This document shows positions 23,001-35,205 of a stretch of DNA of 64,000 nucleotides, piece by piece. The notes under the pieces are model-generated. The model ran no database searches, was not told the origin of the DNA, and was given only the letters and a program-made list of their open reading frames with translations. The translations under genes and the position numbers were made by a program. How positions within the stretch are numbered: position 1 is the first letter of the stretch; each line of letters opens with the position of its first letter. This DNA comes from Cytospora piceicola. Its lineage: Eukaryota; Ascomycota; Sordariomycetes; Diaporthales; Cytosporaceae. The stretch is taken from the NCBI GenBank assembly GCA_023375675.1, contig JALQBC010000055.1, positions 148,168-212,167 on the forward strand, in the 5' to 3' direction.

Positions 23001-26000
23001 CACCATCCAGGCAGCAAGCCGAAGACGAACCCGACCTCGATCCGCTCGGGATGAACGTATTCATGGAGAAGTAACTTTCCACCCGGCTTGAGTAATTTTC
23101 TTAGTCCATAAAGTGTGCGGTCAAGGTTGTTCGTGACGTGGATAACATTGGATGCTGAGATAACGTCGAATGTCTGTTCTTTGAAGCCCTGGCCCAGCGG
23201 ATCTTGCTCCGCATTCAGGATGCCAAACTTCATCTTGTGAGAATGGCCAGAGAATCGATTACGAGCCCTTTCGAAAAACGAGCTAGAGATGTCCGTGTAG
23301 TAGTAGCTGTTAAACCTTTCTTTGGTACCGAAATCACTCGAAGAGACTGCCTTGAGGATGTGCTCCGTGAAAGAACCTGTGCCAGCACCAACCTCCAGAA
23401 AATCCATACTAGGGTGCTTGAATGATAGATCTTCCAGATATGCCTGAAGCTTCTTATAGTATGAAGAGTGTACCATGAGCTCCTCGTAGAAGGATTCCAC
23501 AAGGTTGTCGTCGAAAATAAGCTGCACCATGTCGGACTTGCCCTGTAGGACATCTAAGGCATTATCGGCCACCTTCAGAAAGAAGTCCCCGAGAGCGCCG
23601 TGGGCCGCAACTTGCTTCCGAAGAATGCTGTCACTTTTCACATACGAGCCATCGACTGGTGTGCTCAGATGCCAGTCCATCCAGTCAACATATTTCTTGA
23701 GATGTGGTTTGGTGGGGACAATTCCCAATGCCTCAATACTGCAGCTGAGTTGTCTGACCGTGGAGTAAATGTAGTCCCTCAGGTCGAGGAAAAAGTTCTT
23801 GGGACCGACAGGATCGGGACCACAAATCAATTTAAGCCGCTTCAAAACTTGCGTCCTTGACAGCGTCTCGATATCCACGGCTGCCTGCACACCACACCAG
23901 AATTGGTTCAGCCCTGCAGACTTGTTCATCCCATCGACAGACGCGATCACAGTAGTCTGGAGGCCATCAAGGGACAGTGTGACATTCTCATTGTCTTCTG
24001 TCATTGCAAATCCAGAGTACAGCTTTGTTCTTGGTGTCTCACCCTCAAATCTAGCTGAGGCATGTGCAGACATGTGCGAGAGTTTAGGGCCGTCTGCCGA
24101 GATCCAGAGCTTGTTGATATGAGATACGGCCTGGGTTGGAACTGGATTGTTTCCTCCACTCAAAGATACCAAAGCAAGGTGGAAAAAGGCATCGAGGCGT
24201 GCGGGATGAATGATGAAGCAATCGCTGGAGGTAGAACTGCCCAATGGATTTGTCAAGTCCAGGCTCGCCGTGACTGTGTCTGTACCATTGTGGGACAAGA
24301 CAGTAATGCCTTGGAATGAAAGACCATAGTGGAAACCAGACTTGGTGAAGTTATCGTATATAGCTCTGGAGTCGAACAATTTGTTGCAATACTCAGACCT
24401 GGCTAGGAAGCAGCGCTCGTAGAAGCGAGACCTCTCCCGTATCTCTTCGGCCGCTGCTGCCGAGTTGAGATGTAAATCCAGAGTCCCAGAACAGTTCTCG
24501 ACCCAATGACCAGCGATAACCGAATGCACAGAAAAGGTCCACCGCCGTAGTTGGGCTGCGGCGGCGACTTTGAGAGGATTTAATTGCAGCCGTGTCTCTA
24601 AATCCGTAGAATCAGACGTAACCACAATAGGGGACTCAAAGCGAACATTGCGCAATGTGAAACCCGTCACCTTTTCATTCTTGGTAAGCTGAGAGGCTCC
24701 TTGCGTAGCCATGACAATCATAGCAGATGCCGGGTACACTGCTCTCCCGTTCAATTTGTGGTCCATGAGCCACGGCATGTCCGGGACGTGGACGTGGCAT
24801 CGCCACTGGGGTTGAAGCGGATTCCAGTCCCGACTCGGAGAGCCCAGAAGCTCTAAGTTTCCATGTGCCCTCAGACGGTAATTTCGAACCAGCGGGCTCT
24901 CGGCCCAGTACTTCTTGGAGTGATCGAATGGATACTCTGGAGCGTCCACCAGCGAAATTCGCGATCCTTGTAGTGCTCTGTGGGGATCGTTTACACGACG
25001 CAAGTTGATTGAAAGCCCACAGCAGTGCAATTGGCCTATCAACTGTAGGAGAGTGATTGAAGCGGACTGTTTGCGAAAGAGTGTAGAAAAGTACCTGATG
25101 TCCTTCCCTCGAGGCAGCGTCTTCGTGGTCTCATGGATGGGGAGCTTCAAAGCTGCATGGGGTCCAACCTCAATAAGAGTGTCCACTACAATGGCGCCCC
25201 GGTGGCTGCCATCAATCTTTGGACTGAGGGATCGATCGGAGTCCCGGAGAAGTCGTTCGAGTGCTTGCCGAAACAGCACAGGAAATACCATGTTGTTCGT
25301 CCAGTAACTGCCCTCGCAGGCCCTTCTTTTAGCCAGAACAGAACCTGTGACTGACGAGACCATTTTGATGTTGGTCTCGTGTTTTGGGGCTTGAAGGCCG
25401 TCGAGGTTTCTCAGGCAATCGGGCACAATCAGTTCCATCTGAGCAGAATGATACGCAACAGGGACAAGAAGCCGGCGTGCGAAGATGCCTTCGCCGTCCA
25501 GGATCTGTCTAAGTCTCTCGATGGCAGACTCCTCTCCCGACACCGTCGTGTTGCTGGGGCTGTTCACACAGCTTACCACTAGGGTCGACCAGTCATTGCA
25601 GTCGGGCTTTAGCTTGTCAAAATACACAGGTAATTCCTCTGCAGGCAAAGCTACCGCCATCATCGCTCCTTTGAAATGGCTCCGCACCGGAAGTGTTGCT
25701 GTGAGAGTGGCACGGTAGAAAACTATCCGCAGTGCGGACTCTTGGATGAGCAGCTCAGCGCAGTAACTAGGCAAAAGTAAGTGAGTGTTGGGTAATGTAG
25801 CCAAGGCAGTCCTCTTACGCTGCGGCAACCTCCCCCCCCGAATGACCAACGACCGCGACAGGATTAACATCGAAGGATTTCAGAAGGTCAACTATCGCAA
25901 TTTGCACGACCGCAGTGAGGCACTGGGCGATATCAGGTCGATTGATTAGAGATTCCTCCTCGCTCTTCTTCAGCTCAGCTGTGAGGATAGAATTGGTTAT

Positions 26001-27845
26001 TATGCAAAAGATGAGCTTGGCTCCGGGGGTTCTGATGAGCCTACCTTGAAGTGACCAGGAGCAGCCCAGGCTCTTGAGAATAGCTTCAGAAGTCTGAATG
26101 CTTTCTGCAAACACCGGATACATGAACAATTCGCGGCCCATGGCATACCATTGGGCACCTTGACCGGTAAATATGAATGCCAGCCGAGGGCTTCGTTTTG
26201 GTGTATACATTGGGACTGATGCGATCTGGGCCAGTGACCCTAGATCTGAAGCAGTTGAAATGACTGCAAATGACTTCGACGGTAGTAAACTCCGTCGGGT
26301 ATCGAGCGTGTAGGCAATGTCAGAGATCGACGGTATAGGCATGGTGTCAAGCATCTTTGAGCAATACGACTCCCATGAAGACACTACATCTCGAGCAGCA
26401 GTCTCCGTGAAAGCCGACCAGACCAGCAGCTTGGGAAGCTCCTCGGAAGCTATTACCGGTCTAAGCACTTCGCCTTCGCGGGATTCTGGCGCAATAGCCA
26501 GGCTGGAATTTGTCGCCAATCGTCTTCGCTGCAAATAGCTGAAAGCATCGTCAATAATAATGTGTGAGTTTGTCCCGCCATAGCCAAAGGAATTGATGGA
26601 TGCCCTTCGTATTTCGCAGGGGGGCCACATTATACACTCTGACGGCAGAGACACCATATAGTCATACGCTGCGAGCTTTCGATTGATCGATTCAAAGTTG
26701 GCGTTTGGAGGTATAACGCCAGACTCCACGACGAGGATCGCTTTGATCAGACCAGCAATTCCACTTGCCCCCTCAAGGTGGCCGATGTTCGTCTTCACAG
26801 AGCCGACATAGAGAGGATCAGAGACATTTCGATGCCCATGAAAGCAATCTGCAATCGCACCGAGTTCTATAGGGTCTCCGATCGCAGTTCCAGTCCCGTG
26901 TGCTTCAAAGAACCTTGTGTGTTCCATACTCAGGCTCGCACGTTGATACGTCTCACAAATAAGCTGAGCCTGTGCCTTTGAGTCTGGCTGTGTGATACCC
27001 GGAGTTCGGCCGTCCTGGTTACTACCAGAAGCCCGAATGACCGCTCGGATTGTGTCGTTGTCGCGAATGGCATCAGAGAGACGCTTGAGCACTACGACCG
27101 CGACACCTTCCCCACGAGAATAGCCGTTCGCACGATGATCAAAGGTGTGACATAGACCGCTCGGAGACAGCATCTGCATGTTGCTTAGGATGGTGCTGAA
27201 ATCAGGATCCAGTAGAATGTTGCAGCCGGCGACAACACCCATATCGGTGACACCGCTGTGCAACAGCTGGCAGGAGAGGTCAACGGCCATGGCACTACTC
27301 GAACAAGCCGAGTCAAGGTTGACTGAAGGTCCACGGAGGTCGTAGAACCAGCTGAGACGATTGGCAAGCATCGATTGGGTAGCTCCAACTGCAGCATATG
27401 GTGGTAGCCGCTCGGAATCCTTCAACATTTGCTGTAGATAATCGCTGGTGAAGCAACCAGTATGAACAGAAGACCTCGAACCTTTCACGTCTTCCATTCG
27501 AATACCTGCATTTTCGAACGCTCGATAAGTTGTCTCAAGCAGAATGCGTTGCATGGGGTCCATGGCGGACGCTTCCGACGGGGTTATTGAGAAGAAATTG
27601 GCATCGAAGACGCCTAAGTCCTCCTTGATGAAGTGGGCGCCTCGCGTATGAAGAGCATTGTGCCGAGTGGGATGATGGAACGCATCGACATTCAAGCGAT
27701 CAGGAGGGAACTCTGTCATGGCGCTGCGCTTCTCCAGGAGCATGGCCCAGAAGCCTTTCTCGGAGGAGGCATCTTGCGGAAACTTTAGAGCGAGCCCGCA
27801 AACAGCGATGGACCCATCGTGTGAAGTAGAACCAGTCGGCATCAC
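20027..27845 (-). CDS. Highly reducing type I polyketide synthase, KS-AT-DH-MT-(ER)-KR-ACP
   Basis: Exons 27845-26045, 25978-25819, 25766-21299, 21244-20927 and 20872-20027 give 2530 residues. KS spans about 10-435 with Cys181 (DSACSSSA), His316 (EAHGTGT) and His356 (GHLEGASG). AT starts near 555 (FTGQGAQW) with Ser647 in GHSGGE. DH has its catalytic His near 990 in DHKLNGRAVYPASAM. MT has the SAM motif FLEVGAGTGSFTEHIL near 1445. The ER-like segment around 1840-2100 lacks the usual GGVGxAA nucleotide motif, reading VVRGGDTRLGRAT, so enoyl reduction is probably lost. KR has GGLGDLG near 2158 and INYAAGSTYQDALA. ACP carries Ser2483 in ADSLSAV. There is no C-terminal thioesterase, so release needs a partner enzyme. 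Introns 1 (66 nt) and 3 (54 nt) are in frame and could be missed. Confidence 0.96.
21700..22140 (-). other. Degenerate enoylreductase domain within the PKS
   Basis: This segment encodes the PKS ER region. Its start is recognisable (VAKVPKSLSLEEASTVPQ), but the NADPH-binding loop is replaced by VVVVRGGDTRLGRAT and the downstream conserved segment is altered and short. Inference: catalytically silent ER. Confidence 0.65.
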
Positions 27846-27944
27846 GAGGTAGCCTCAAAAGCAAGATTCGAAACGCGGTGTACTGTTGGTGCTACAAGTG
27901 TATATCTGATAGACGGCCAGCAATAAAGAGAAGACAGATAATGA

Positions 27945-29875
27945 ATTTTAAGACAACGCTGCTTAAAACTCTAAAGTATAGAGAACATTTATAAGGACTC
28001 GATATAGATACTATCTATATGTTTAATCGAACTATATATATTACTAAATATTACTATATTTCTAAATTAACTTAAACCTTATCTTATATAATTAATCTTT
28101 AATATAAATATTTAAAAACTGTATTAAAATTATATAACTTAAATATGTCTTTAATATAATTATAATATTATAATAATAAAATAAAGTTATAAAATAACTA
28201 CTTAATTAAGTAAGCAGTTAAGCTTATTATCTTATTAAAGTAGTAAAAGTATTTAGCTACTTAGCTTATAAATAAGTTACTATATTAAACTTAATAATAG
28301 CTTTAGTTTAAAAGAATATATATATATAATTAAAACTAAAAACAGAATATAGTTAATTATAATTAAAACTTTAAGTTTATTATTAAAAGTTTTATTTAAT
28401 TAATTTATAATATATATATATATATATATTAAATATTAAATTATAATTAGTAAAATATATATAAATATAATATACTAAAAATAATAACGTAATAACTTAT
28501 TAATTAAAAGTATTAATATTATTAAATATAAACTTTATATAATAATAATAAATAAATAAATAAAATAAAATATAGTTAATAATAGAATTAAAGTTATATA
28601 TTAATATTTTTATTAATATATTTAATAAGCCTTTTAAATAACTTATATAATAATTTAAATAATTAAGTTTAAGTTTTAAATTAATTTTGTAATAAATAAG
28701 CTTTAATATTATAATAAGCTTAATTACTATTATATATTTAATTTATTAAACAATATAATAACTATTATATAATAATTATATTATAAATAATATATTTAAA
28801 TATATATTAATAAATAATAAAGTATATAATAAAATTAATAATAACGTAATCTTTTAAATATAATAAGATATTTTATAACGTTAATATTTATATTGATTTA
28901 ATTACTAAAATATATAAGCTATTAAATATAATTTTAATAACTTTAATATAATAAAGTTAATTATTATATTTATAAAATAAATAGATATAAAGTTAGTAAT
29001 AAGGTTAAATTTATATACTAGCTTTACTATTAACCTTATTAATAAGCTTTCTAAATTACTTATATATTAGTTTAAACAGAGTTATAAAATACATGTAAAT
29101 ATAAAAATATAAATATAAAATACAAAAATACAAATATAAAAAGTCGGAAATAAATACAAATATAAATACAGAAGGTCGGAAATAAATATAAATACAAATA
29201 CGTATTTTGTATTTTTATATTTATATTTTGTATTTCTAATACAAAAATACAAAAATACAAAAATATATACTTATATAAATATAAATATAAAATTAAATAA
29301 TATAGATATTAATATACTTTAAGAACTTTTATAATAATAACTATAATACTTAATATTATAATAGTTGTTTATACCTTTATATAGTTCTTTATAATTTTAT
29401 ATAGTGTATTTGTATTTCTGTATTAGAAATATAAAAATATAAAATATAAAGGTTTAGAAATAAATACAAATACAAATACAGATATCTAGAAATACAAATA
29501 CAAAATACAGGTATTTTTGTATTTTTAAAAATATAAATACAAAATACAAAAATACAGTCATAACTCTGAGTTTAAATAGCTAGGTTTAAGCTTTAAGCTT
29601 TTATTTCTTTTCTCTTTTCTTTTAATAAGTAAACATTTTTTAATAATTTACAATATTACGTAATTAAAATCAAGCCTTTATACTATAATTAACTTAATTA
29701 CCGTTATATTAATAGCTTTAAATATTATATAAAAGTTATTAACTTTTATAATTAATATATATAAATATTCTATTTTAAATAATTTTAATACTAGCATTTT
29801 CATTTAATTAGTATTATAAACTTATTTATAATAACTTTTTAAGTATATTTATAGCTAATCTAAGAGAGCTGTAGG
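27945..29875. repeat. A/T-rich, RIP-like block
   Basis: About 1.9 kb composed almost only of A and T, dominated by TA, TTAA, ATTA and AATA. C and G are rare and no coding frame survives. This is the expected end state of repeat-induced point mutation of an inserted transposable element; the original element is not recognisable. Part of it, 29090-29560, carries degenerate AAATACAAATAC minisatellite units, including a roughly 31-bp unit beginning GGTCGGAAATAAATA at about 29142 and 29173. Confidence 0.85.
27987..27993 (-). promoter_or_regulatory. Possible TATA element of the PKS gene
   Basis: TATAAAT on the minus strand about 145 bp before the PKS start, right at the border of the A/T-rich block. 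In such A/T-rich DNA the match carries little weight. Confidence 0.2.
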
Positions 29876-30051
29876 ATAAGTAGTTAAGGACTCCTGATAT
29901 GGACCGAGTTATCCGATCCAGACAAGTATAAATATCTCCTGCATTGCCGTGGAAGGTGGTTAAATCTTGGTGGGTTCTCGTCCTAGTATCAGACCTTGTC
30001 GTACTTTTTACCAAGCACAGCCATCACAGAGGATCGTAAACAACATATGCA

Positions 30052-30881
30052 ATGCACTGGATTTGTCTCCATGGGGCTGGGACTAACAGCAGGGTGAGTT
30101 TCCACAGTGGTCGTCACACCGTTGGCAGCCCCGGGAGTATGTGCGTACCGAAGGATCAACTAACGCCATCTATATTAGATATTTGAGTACCAAACAGGTA
30201 AGTTTCAGTGCCGTACCTAAGTGCCGTGTAGATATCGGGTCGTATTCGAACTAACTGAGGTACAGCAGCCCTGCGCCATGAGCTCGGCGGGGACCATACG
30301 TACACCTTTGTCGAAGGTGTCGTAGCACACAGCAAGGCACCTGGTAGGTCGATGCTCCAAAATTTGGTGGGGGCAGTAAGCTAACCCGGTGTGCAGGGAT
30401 CCAGGACCTGGCAACTCCTGACGAGATGTGCTTTGCCTACTACCAGCCGCACTGCGCCGAGTCATTTGACAAGGCAGTGGAGGATCTGGAAAGGTATCTC
30501 GCAACCGATGGACCGTTCGATGGGGTCATTGCGTTTTCTCAGGGGGCATCCCTGGCAGCTACTATACTTGTCGACGAATCACGAATGCAGCGTTCTGGGT
30601 TGCGCTGTGGGATTTTACTCTGTGGTCGACTGCCTTTCGTCGACGCGGGGTCACCCCTACGCGGAGGCACAAACCTCAGGATCGACATACCTACGGCGCA
30701 TATCTGGGGTGCGGAGGATGAGATCGAACCGGGGCAGGGGTCAGCGCTAAGCGTGCTGTGCCGCCCTGAGCAGAGACATGAACACATCCATGGTGGGGGC
30801 CACGAGGTGCCGGGCGCAAGAGACAAAGAAGACCTAGTGGAGTCAGCAAATGCCATCCGACGCATGTTGGCTCAGCTGTGA
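30052..30881 (+). CDS. FSH1-family serine hydrolase (candidate polyketide-release enzyme)
   Basis: Four exons, 30052-30093, 30179-30197 (19 nt), 30266-30343 and 30397-30881, give 207 residues. The N-terminus MHWICLHGAGTNSRIFEYQT is a classic FSH1 opening with the oxyanion-loop LHGAGTNS. The nucleophile is in IAFSQGASLA, the acid in IWGAEDEIEPG, and the histidine in HIHGGGHEVPG, giving a complete Ser-Asp-His triad on an alpha/beta-hydrolase fold. Family members include LovG, which releases product from an HR-PKS. The neighbouring PKS has no thioesterase, so this is the natural candidate for its release enzyme (inference). The gene abuts the A/T-rich block. The first two short exons are easy to miss, and most automatic models would start too late. 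Confidence 0.88.
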
Positions 30882-31416
30882 TACGATGTACGGGCGGAGA
30901 TCAATGCTACCTAAATCTTGGAAAGTCTGGACCCCAAGGTTTAGGTGATGATGACTGCATGAGACTCTGCGTCCAGGGTGGTATGTTACTGTGGTAGACG
31001 GCTCAATGCATATCTTCCTTCATGAAAACGCCAGTCCTTGTGAAGTGATGACGTGGAAAGTAAGTGGTGGTCAGCAGAGCCGTGTCTGGGGGCCGCGAAG
31101 AGTTGCAGATGTCATCCCCGCTTCGGAACAAAAGGACCTTGCGACATGGCGTTTCGGATGGCGGCAGTCGGGGGCCTTTGGGGTCTGTTGATCACAACTT
31201 CTGATGCAAAGAGCCCTATACGGAAATTTTGTTACAGCAGACAGCTTGGGGGATATCAAATTGGATTCTGATATTCGATTAGAAACTTGGCCTGGGGTTT
31301 CCTCCCCACCCCACCTCCTGGCCATATCTTACAACTCCAGCTCCCTCCTCGCCACATATCCACGAGTAGAGCTATCTCCCTAATCTCCAAGACAAATCCA
31401 GCTACACACCACCACA
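30882..31416. other. Spacer between FSH1 hydrolase and SDR
   Basis: Both genes are on the plus strand, so this holds the hydrolase 3' end and SDR promoter. Nothing else was seen. Confidence 0.4.
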
Positions 31417-32476
31417 ATGATCAACAGCACGCAGCTTGATGGCATCGCCCTTGTTGTTGGGGTAAGTCGACAACTTGCTTGTCCGAGAATCATATCCGAT
31501 AAATGCTAAGTCATCATTTTGAAGTCCGGCAGCGGTATCGGCAAGGAGGCTGCCTTTTCCCTCGCAGAAGCAGGTGCCAAGGTCATAGTGTTCGCCGACA
31601 TGAACATGGAGACAGCCAAGACTTCGTCTGAGGAGAGCAAGAACTATGCCAGTAGCAAAGAGTATCAAACCACGACCTTCGAGATGAACGTCCAAGACGA
31701 AAAGTCCGTCCAGGCCATGGTTGACTTTGTGGTCAAGGAATTTGGCCGGCTCGACTATGCCATCAACGCCGCCGGTGTAAGTAGCGGCTGTAAACCACCC
31801 AAGTAGTCACTCGAAACAAAGTCATCTGATAGCGGGAACTAATCAGATCTTGATAACAGGTCGATAATGGCGTGCACGCTTCCATTGCCGAGGTCGACAT
31901 TGACAATTTCGACCGTATCATGCACATCAATGCCCGCGGCAACCTGCTCTGCGTTCGCTCTCAGGTCGCCGCCATGCTCAAGCAGGAGCCCAAGACCTGG
32001 AGTAGCCGCAACGGCACACGAGACATTGGTCGCGGTGTCATCGTCAACATCGCCTCGGCCAACTCGTACGTTGGCTTGCCTCGCAAGGGCTGCTACACCA
32101 TCTCAAAGCATGCATTCATGGCAACCACCAAAATGGCAGGTAAGTGTGTCAGAACCTGGGTGATCTAGAGAATATTTGCCAGGAACAATGAAGGTCATGC
32201 TAATTTTCCCGAAAAGCCATGGATCATAGTGCTGAAGGAATTCGTGTCAACGCCGTGTGCCCATCCTGGGTACGCACACCGTTGCTGGACGAGGAGCTGA
32301 AGAAGAACCCCGAGGTCCAAGGCACAATCTCGGCCATCGTCCCCATCAAGCGAGCGGCTGAGTGTGAGGAAGTATCTGATACCATTGCCTACTTGTGCAG
32401 TCCGGCTGCGAGTTACATCAATGGCACGGGTTTACTCATCGATGCTGCTGTGACCACCACAGTGCGCTTGTTTTGA
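31417..32476 (+). CDS. Short-chain dehydrogenase/reductase (classical SDR)
   Basis: Exons 31417-31461, 31525-31776, 31860-32139 and 32217-32476 give 278 residues. The dinucleotide-binding element is VVGSGSGIGKEAA (about 13-25), which lacks the Thr usual in TGxxxGIG. Downstream are INAAG (about 95-99), the catalytic Ser in VIVNIASANSYVG and the YxxxK pair in CYTISKHAF. The sequence after the pair, IRVNAVCPSWVRTPLL, and the C-terminal GTGLLIDAA are typical of the classical family. No secretion or membrane signal is present. It is in the same strand orientation as the FSH1 hydrolase and in the PKS cluster, so it probably reduces a ketone or oxidises a secondary alcohol of the polyketide. The 3' exon was joined in phase through G|CC. 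Confidence 0.93.
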
Positions 32477-33402
32477 GCAAAATAAGAAGCATTGGGTTGA
32501 GAAGGAACCTTGCAAGGCAGATTAGGATTTTCTTTTGACTGACTCCCAACGGCTTTTCAATATGACACAAAATAGGACGATGCTGAGTTTGCCAATCAAC
32601 ACTATGTGAATGTTTTTCAATGTTTCCATTCCAATGTTCCACATTAGATTCTTCGAGGCTGAATACTGGCGCTCCCAAGCTATTTGGTTTGTGTGATGAT
32701 AAAAAGTTTGCTTCATTTGCTGTATTGATATTGTAGCCCTTGGACCCTTACCTTGGATACTGTCCGATTATTAGGGTAGTTCCCCATCCGAGTGTGGATG
32801 AAGTCATAAAATGTAGGGGTAAATGAGTAACCAGGGGCTACCTGACTACATAGACTTAGCTTAGGTCAGCACTCTTGGCCCCACCTCTTTCGATCATTCT
32901 ACACAGTAAATGGAAATGGCTGTTCGGGGCCAAATATGGTCACGTGACCTCTGTCACCGGAATTTAGGGGGGGAAGTCTGCAAATTCAATGACCCACTAT
33001 GAAGTTTAGAACTACATACATAGTAGACAACCCTTGGGAACCAGACAATCAGTCCATTCACTATGAAGGGGCGATGTTCGTGACAAACAACCATTACTTC
33101 ATACCTGAAAGGCTACTAAATTGAGTGAATTGATTAAATTTGAAGAAATCCTTGGCCCTGTGCCCTTGAATTGTATCCGATTACAAATCCTGCTCACTAG
33201 AGCATACCTGGAGGTGTATTAAGATGTTCGATTGAATCCTATTCAAATCCGCCAGCCCTCTCAATTTGATACTAGATATGACGTTAATTGATCCTTCTGC
33301 AAATCCTTTGGGGGACCGTCCAGTACATGCGACGGATTTATATTCAGCAATCTATGTTGGTTCGTGTGAGAGATGGTACTGGAACTTCCTCTGTCTAATG
33401 AA
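32477..33402. other. Convergent spacer between SDR and MFS genes
   Basis: About 0.9 kb between two gene 3' ends. Slightly A/T-rich, no repeats of note and no supported gene. Confidence 0.4.
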
Positions 33403-35205
33403 TCATTGATGCTTTGGAACGCCAAACAGCTTTTCGCGCTTCATAAAGATAGAAAGGACTAGCGAGAATGCACAGGCGGTGATGACCATAATGAATGTGT
33501 TGTTGATGCTTTCAATGATGGCAGCCAACACCCGCGTTCGCTTGTCCGAGGTGAGGCTCTGGAAGAAGTCCGCCCCGAACCCTGACACGGCTTCCAGCAC
33601 AGCGCTGCGCGACATGTCCGGCAAGACCATGGCAATCTTGTTGGTCGACTCGTTCAGGAAAATACTGTTTGACATTGTCAGCGCCAGCGTGATGCCGCCC
33701 ACCTGGCCGATGCCGATGAAGGCCACAGCTTGTGCCATTTGCTTCGGCGGCGCCTTCATTTGAGCTATGGCGAACCCTGCCTGGGAGAACATTCCGACTC
33801 CGAATGCAGTCAGGACCGAGTAGCCGTATATGCGCGCCTCGTTAGTGTCGGCGTTGATCGTGTACAGCAGTGCGCTGCCGGCGAGTGCCAACGCCGACCC
33901 GACCAGGTACCACGGCATGTAGTAGCCAACCTGTGCCATGATGCTGCCGTTCAGCATAACGGCGAAGACCAACGGCAGCACAAATGGGAGCAGCTGCACG
34001 CCGCTGCGCATGGCCGATGCATCCTTTGCGAACTGGAAGTAAATCGGTATGAAGTAAACTGGCACCGTAACAACGACCTGCGCGCTTGCCATTTGCGCAA
34101 ACAGTATGTCCATTTCCCAGGATGTCAGGAGGGACACTGGGAAGAGGCGGTTCTCAGGCGTGGTGAGAAAGGAGAAGCGCTGCTGCACAACGAAGGCAAT
34201 CCAGAGGACGCCAGTGGTGACAAATAGGCCGATGATCTGGCCGCTGTCCCAGGCGTAGACGCTGCCGCCGAACGAGATGGCCATCACGAGAGCCGTGATA
34301 GCTCCGGCGCTGAGGATTGCTCCCACCAGATCTATGCTTTTCATCCGCGAGACAAACCCGTGGCCGCTGCGAGGATCAGCTGCTGGCAGAAGAAAGGCGT
34401 AGATGGGTGCAGCGAGACCTCCAATGCAGAGGTTGATGTAAAAGGACCATCTCCAGGTGGCCGAGCTATCAGTGAAAGCTCCGCCGATGATGGGCCCAAG
34501 GCTTTTCCAGGTGTTAGCAAACTTCATATTGTTATCTCGTACGGAGAGAAACCTTACATTGTGCCGATACCCCAGGTCAATCCAACGAAACCGAGGTACA
34601 TTGGACGTTCTTGTTCATTTGTGAGGGCAGATACCGTATTGATCGTCCCCAGATATATCCCCATTCCTCCAATTCCACAGATGGCGCGCCCGCCTATGAG
34701 TGCGTCTATAGAGGGGGCTGCTCCGCAGATTGCTGAACCGACCTCAAATATGACGACGCTCGAGATGAAAAGTAATTTGTTATCGAAGTGGGAGTATAGT
34801 TGGCCCCTATACTCGTTGTTAGTGGTTCAAGCGAAGACACGGGTCTGTAGAATTGCATGTAGATTCAATAATTACGCACCAAAACAGATTCGTGGCCACG
34901 GCACCCAAGGCAAATGCGACTGAGATCCATGGCAACTTCTGTATCCCTCCAAGCGTGTAGATGATGTTTTCCTGGACATTCGCGACAATCGTGTTGTCCA
35001 GCGCGAAGAGGAACAGGGCGGCCAGCAAGGAAAAGACAACAAAGAACCACGACAGACTCTTGAGTTTTCGCACCGACCCATCCCCACGTATGGGGGATTT
35101 GCTCACCGCCCTATGCTCTGCATTCTGGCCATGGGATTTGGTCCCTGTCTCGTCCGCTTGAGGAGATTCAAGTGTTGACAATGCGATGTTTTCTCGAGCA
35201 GACAT
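33403..35205 (-). CDS. MFS drug:H+ antiporter, DHA2-type (cluster exporter)
   Basis: Exons 35205-34880, 34806-34558 and 34501-33403 give 557 residues, the normal size for 14-TM DHA2 transporters. After a hydrophilic N-terminus of about 50 residues, the first membrane helix contains LFLFALDNTIVANV, the family motif D1 (LDxTIV). The antiporter motif C region spans the last junction as GTILGPIIGGAF followed by WRWSFYINLCIGG. Fourteen hydrophobic segments can be counted roughly. Such proteins export secondary metabolites from the plasma membrane or vesicles and confer self-resistance. Position at the end of the cluster supports export of the polyketide. A second A/T-rich block lies about 600 bp upstream of its start. 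Confidence 0.93.

Larger units (their letters stand above)
27846..30051. other. Spacer between PKS and FSH1 hydrolase, mostly an A/T-rich block
   Basis: Divergent spacer between the PKS start and the hydrolase start. Only about 95 bp of normal composition remain next to the PKS ATG before the A/T block begins; about 175 bp remain before the hydrolase. Confidence 0.6.

Noticed and set aside
29072..29260. Low-complexity Ile/Phe/Tyr-rich frame
   Set aside because: Product of the A/T-rich AAATAC minisatellite, not a protein.
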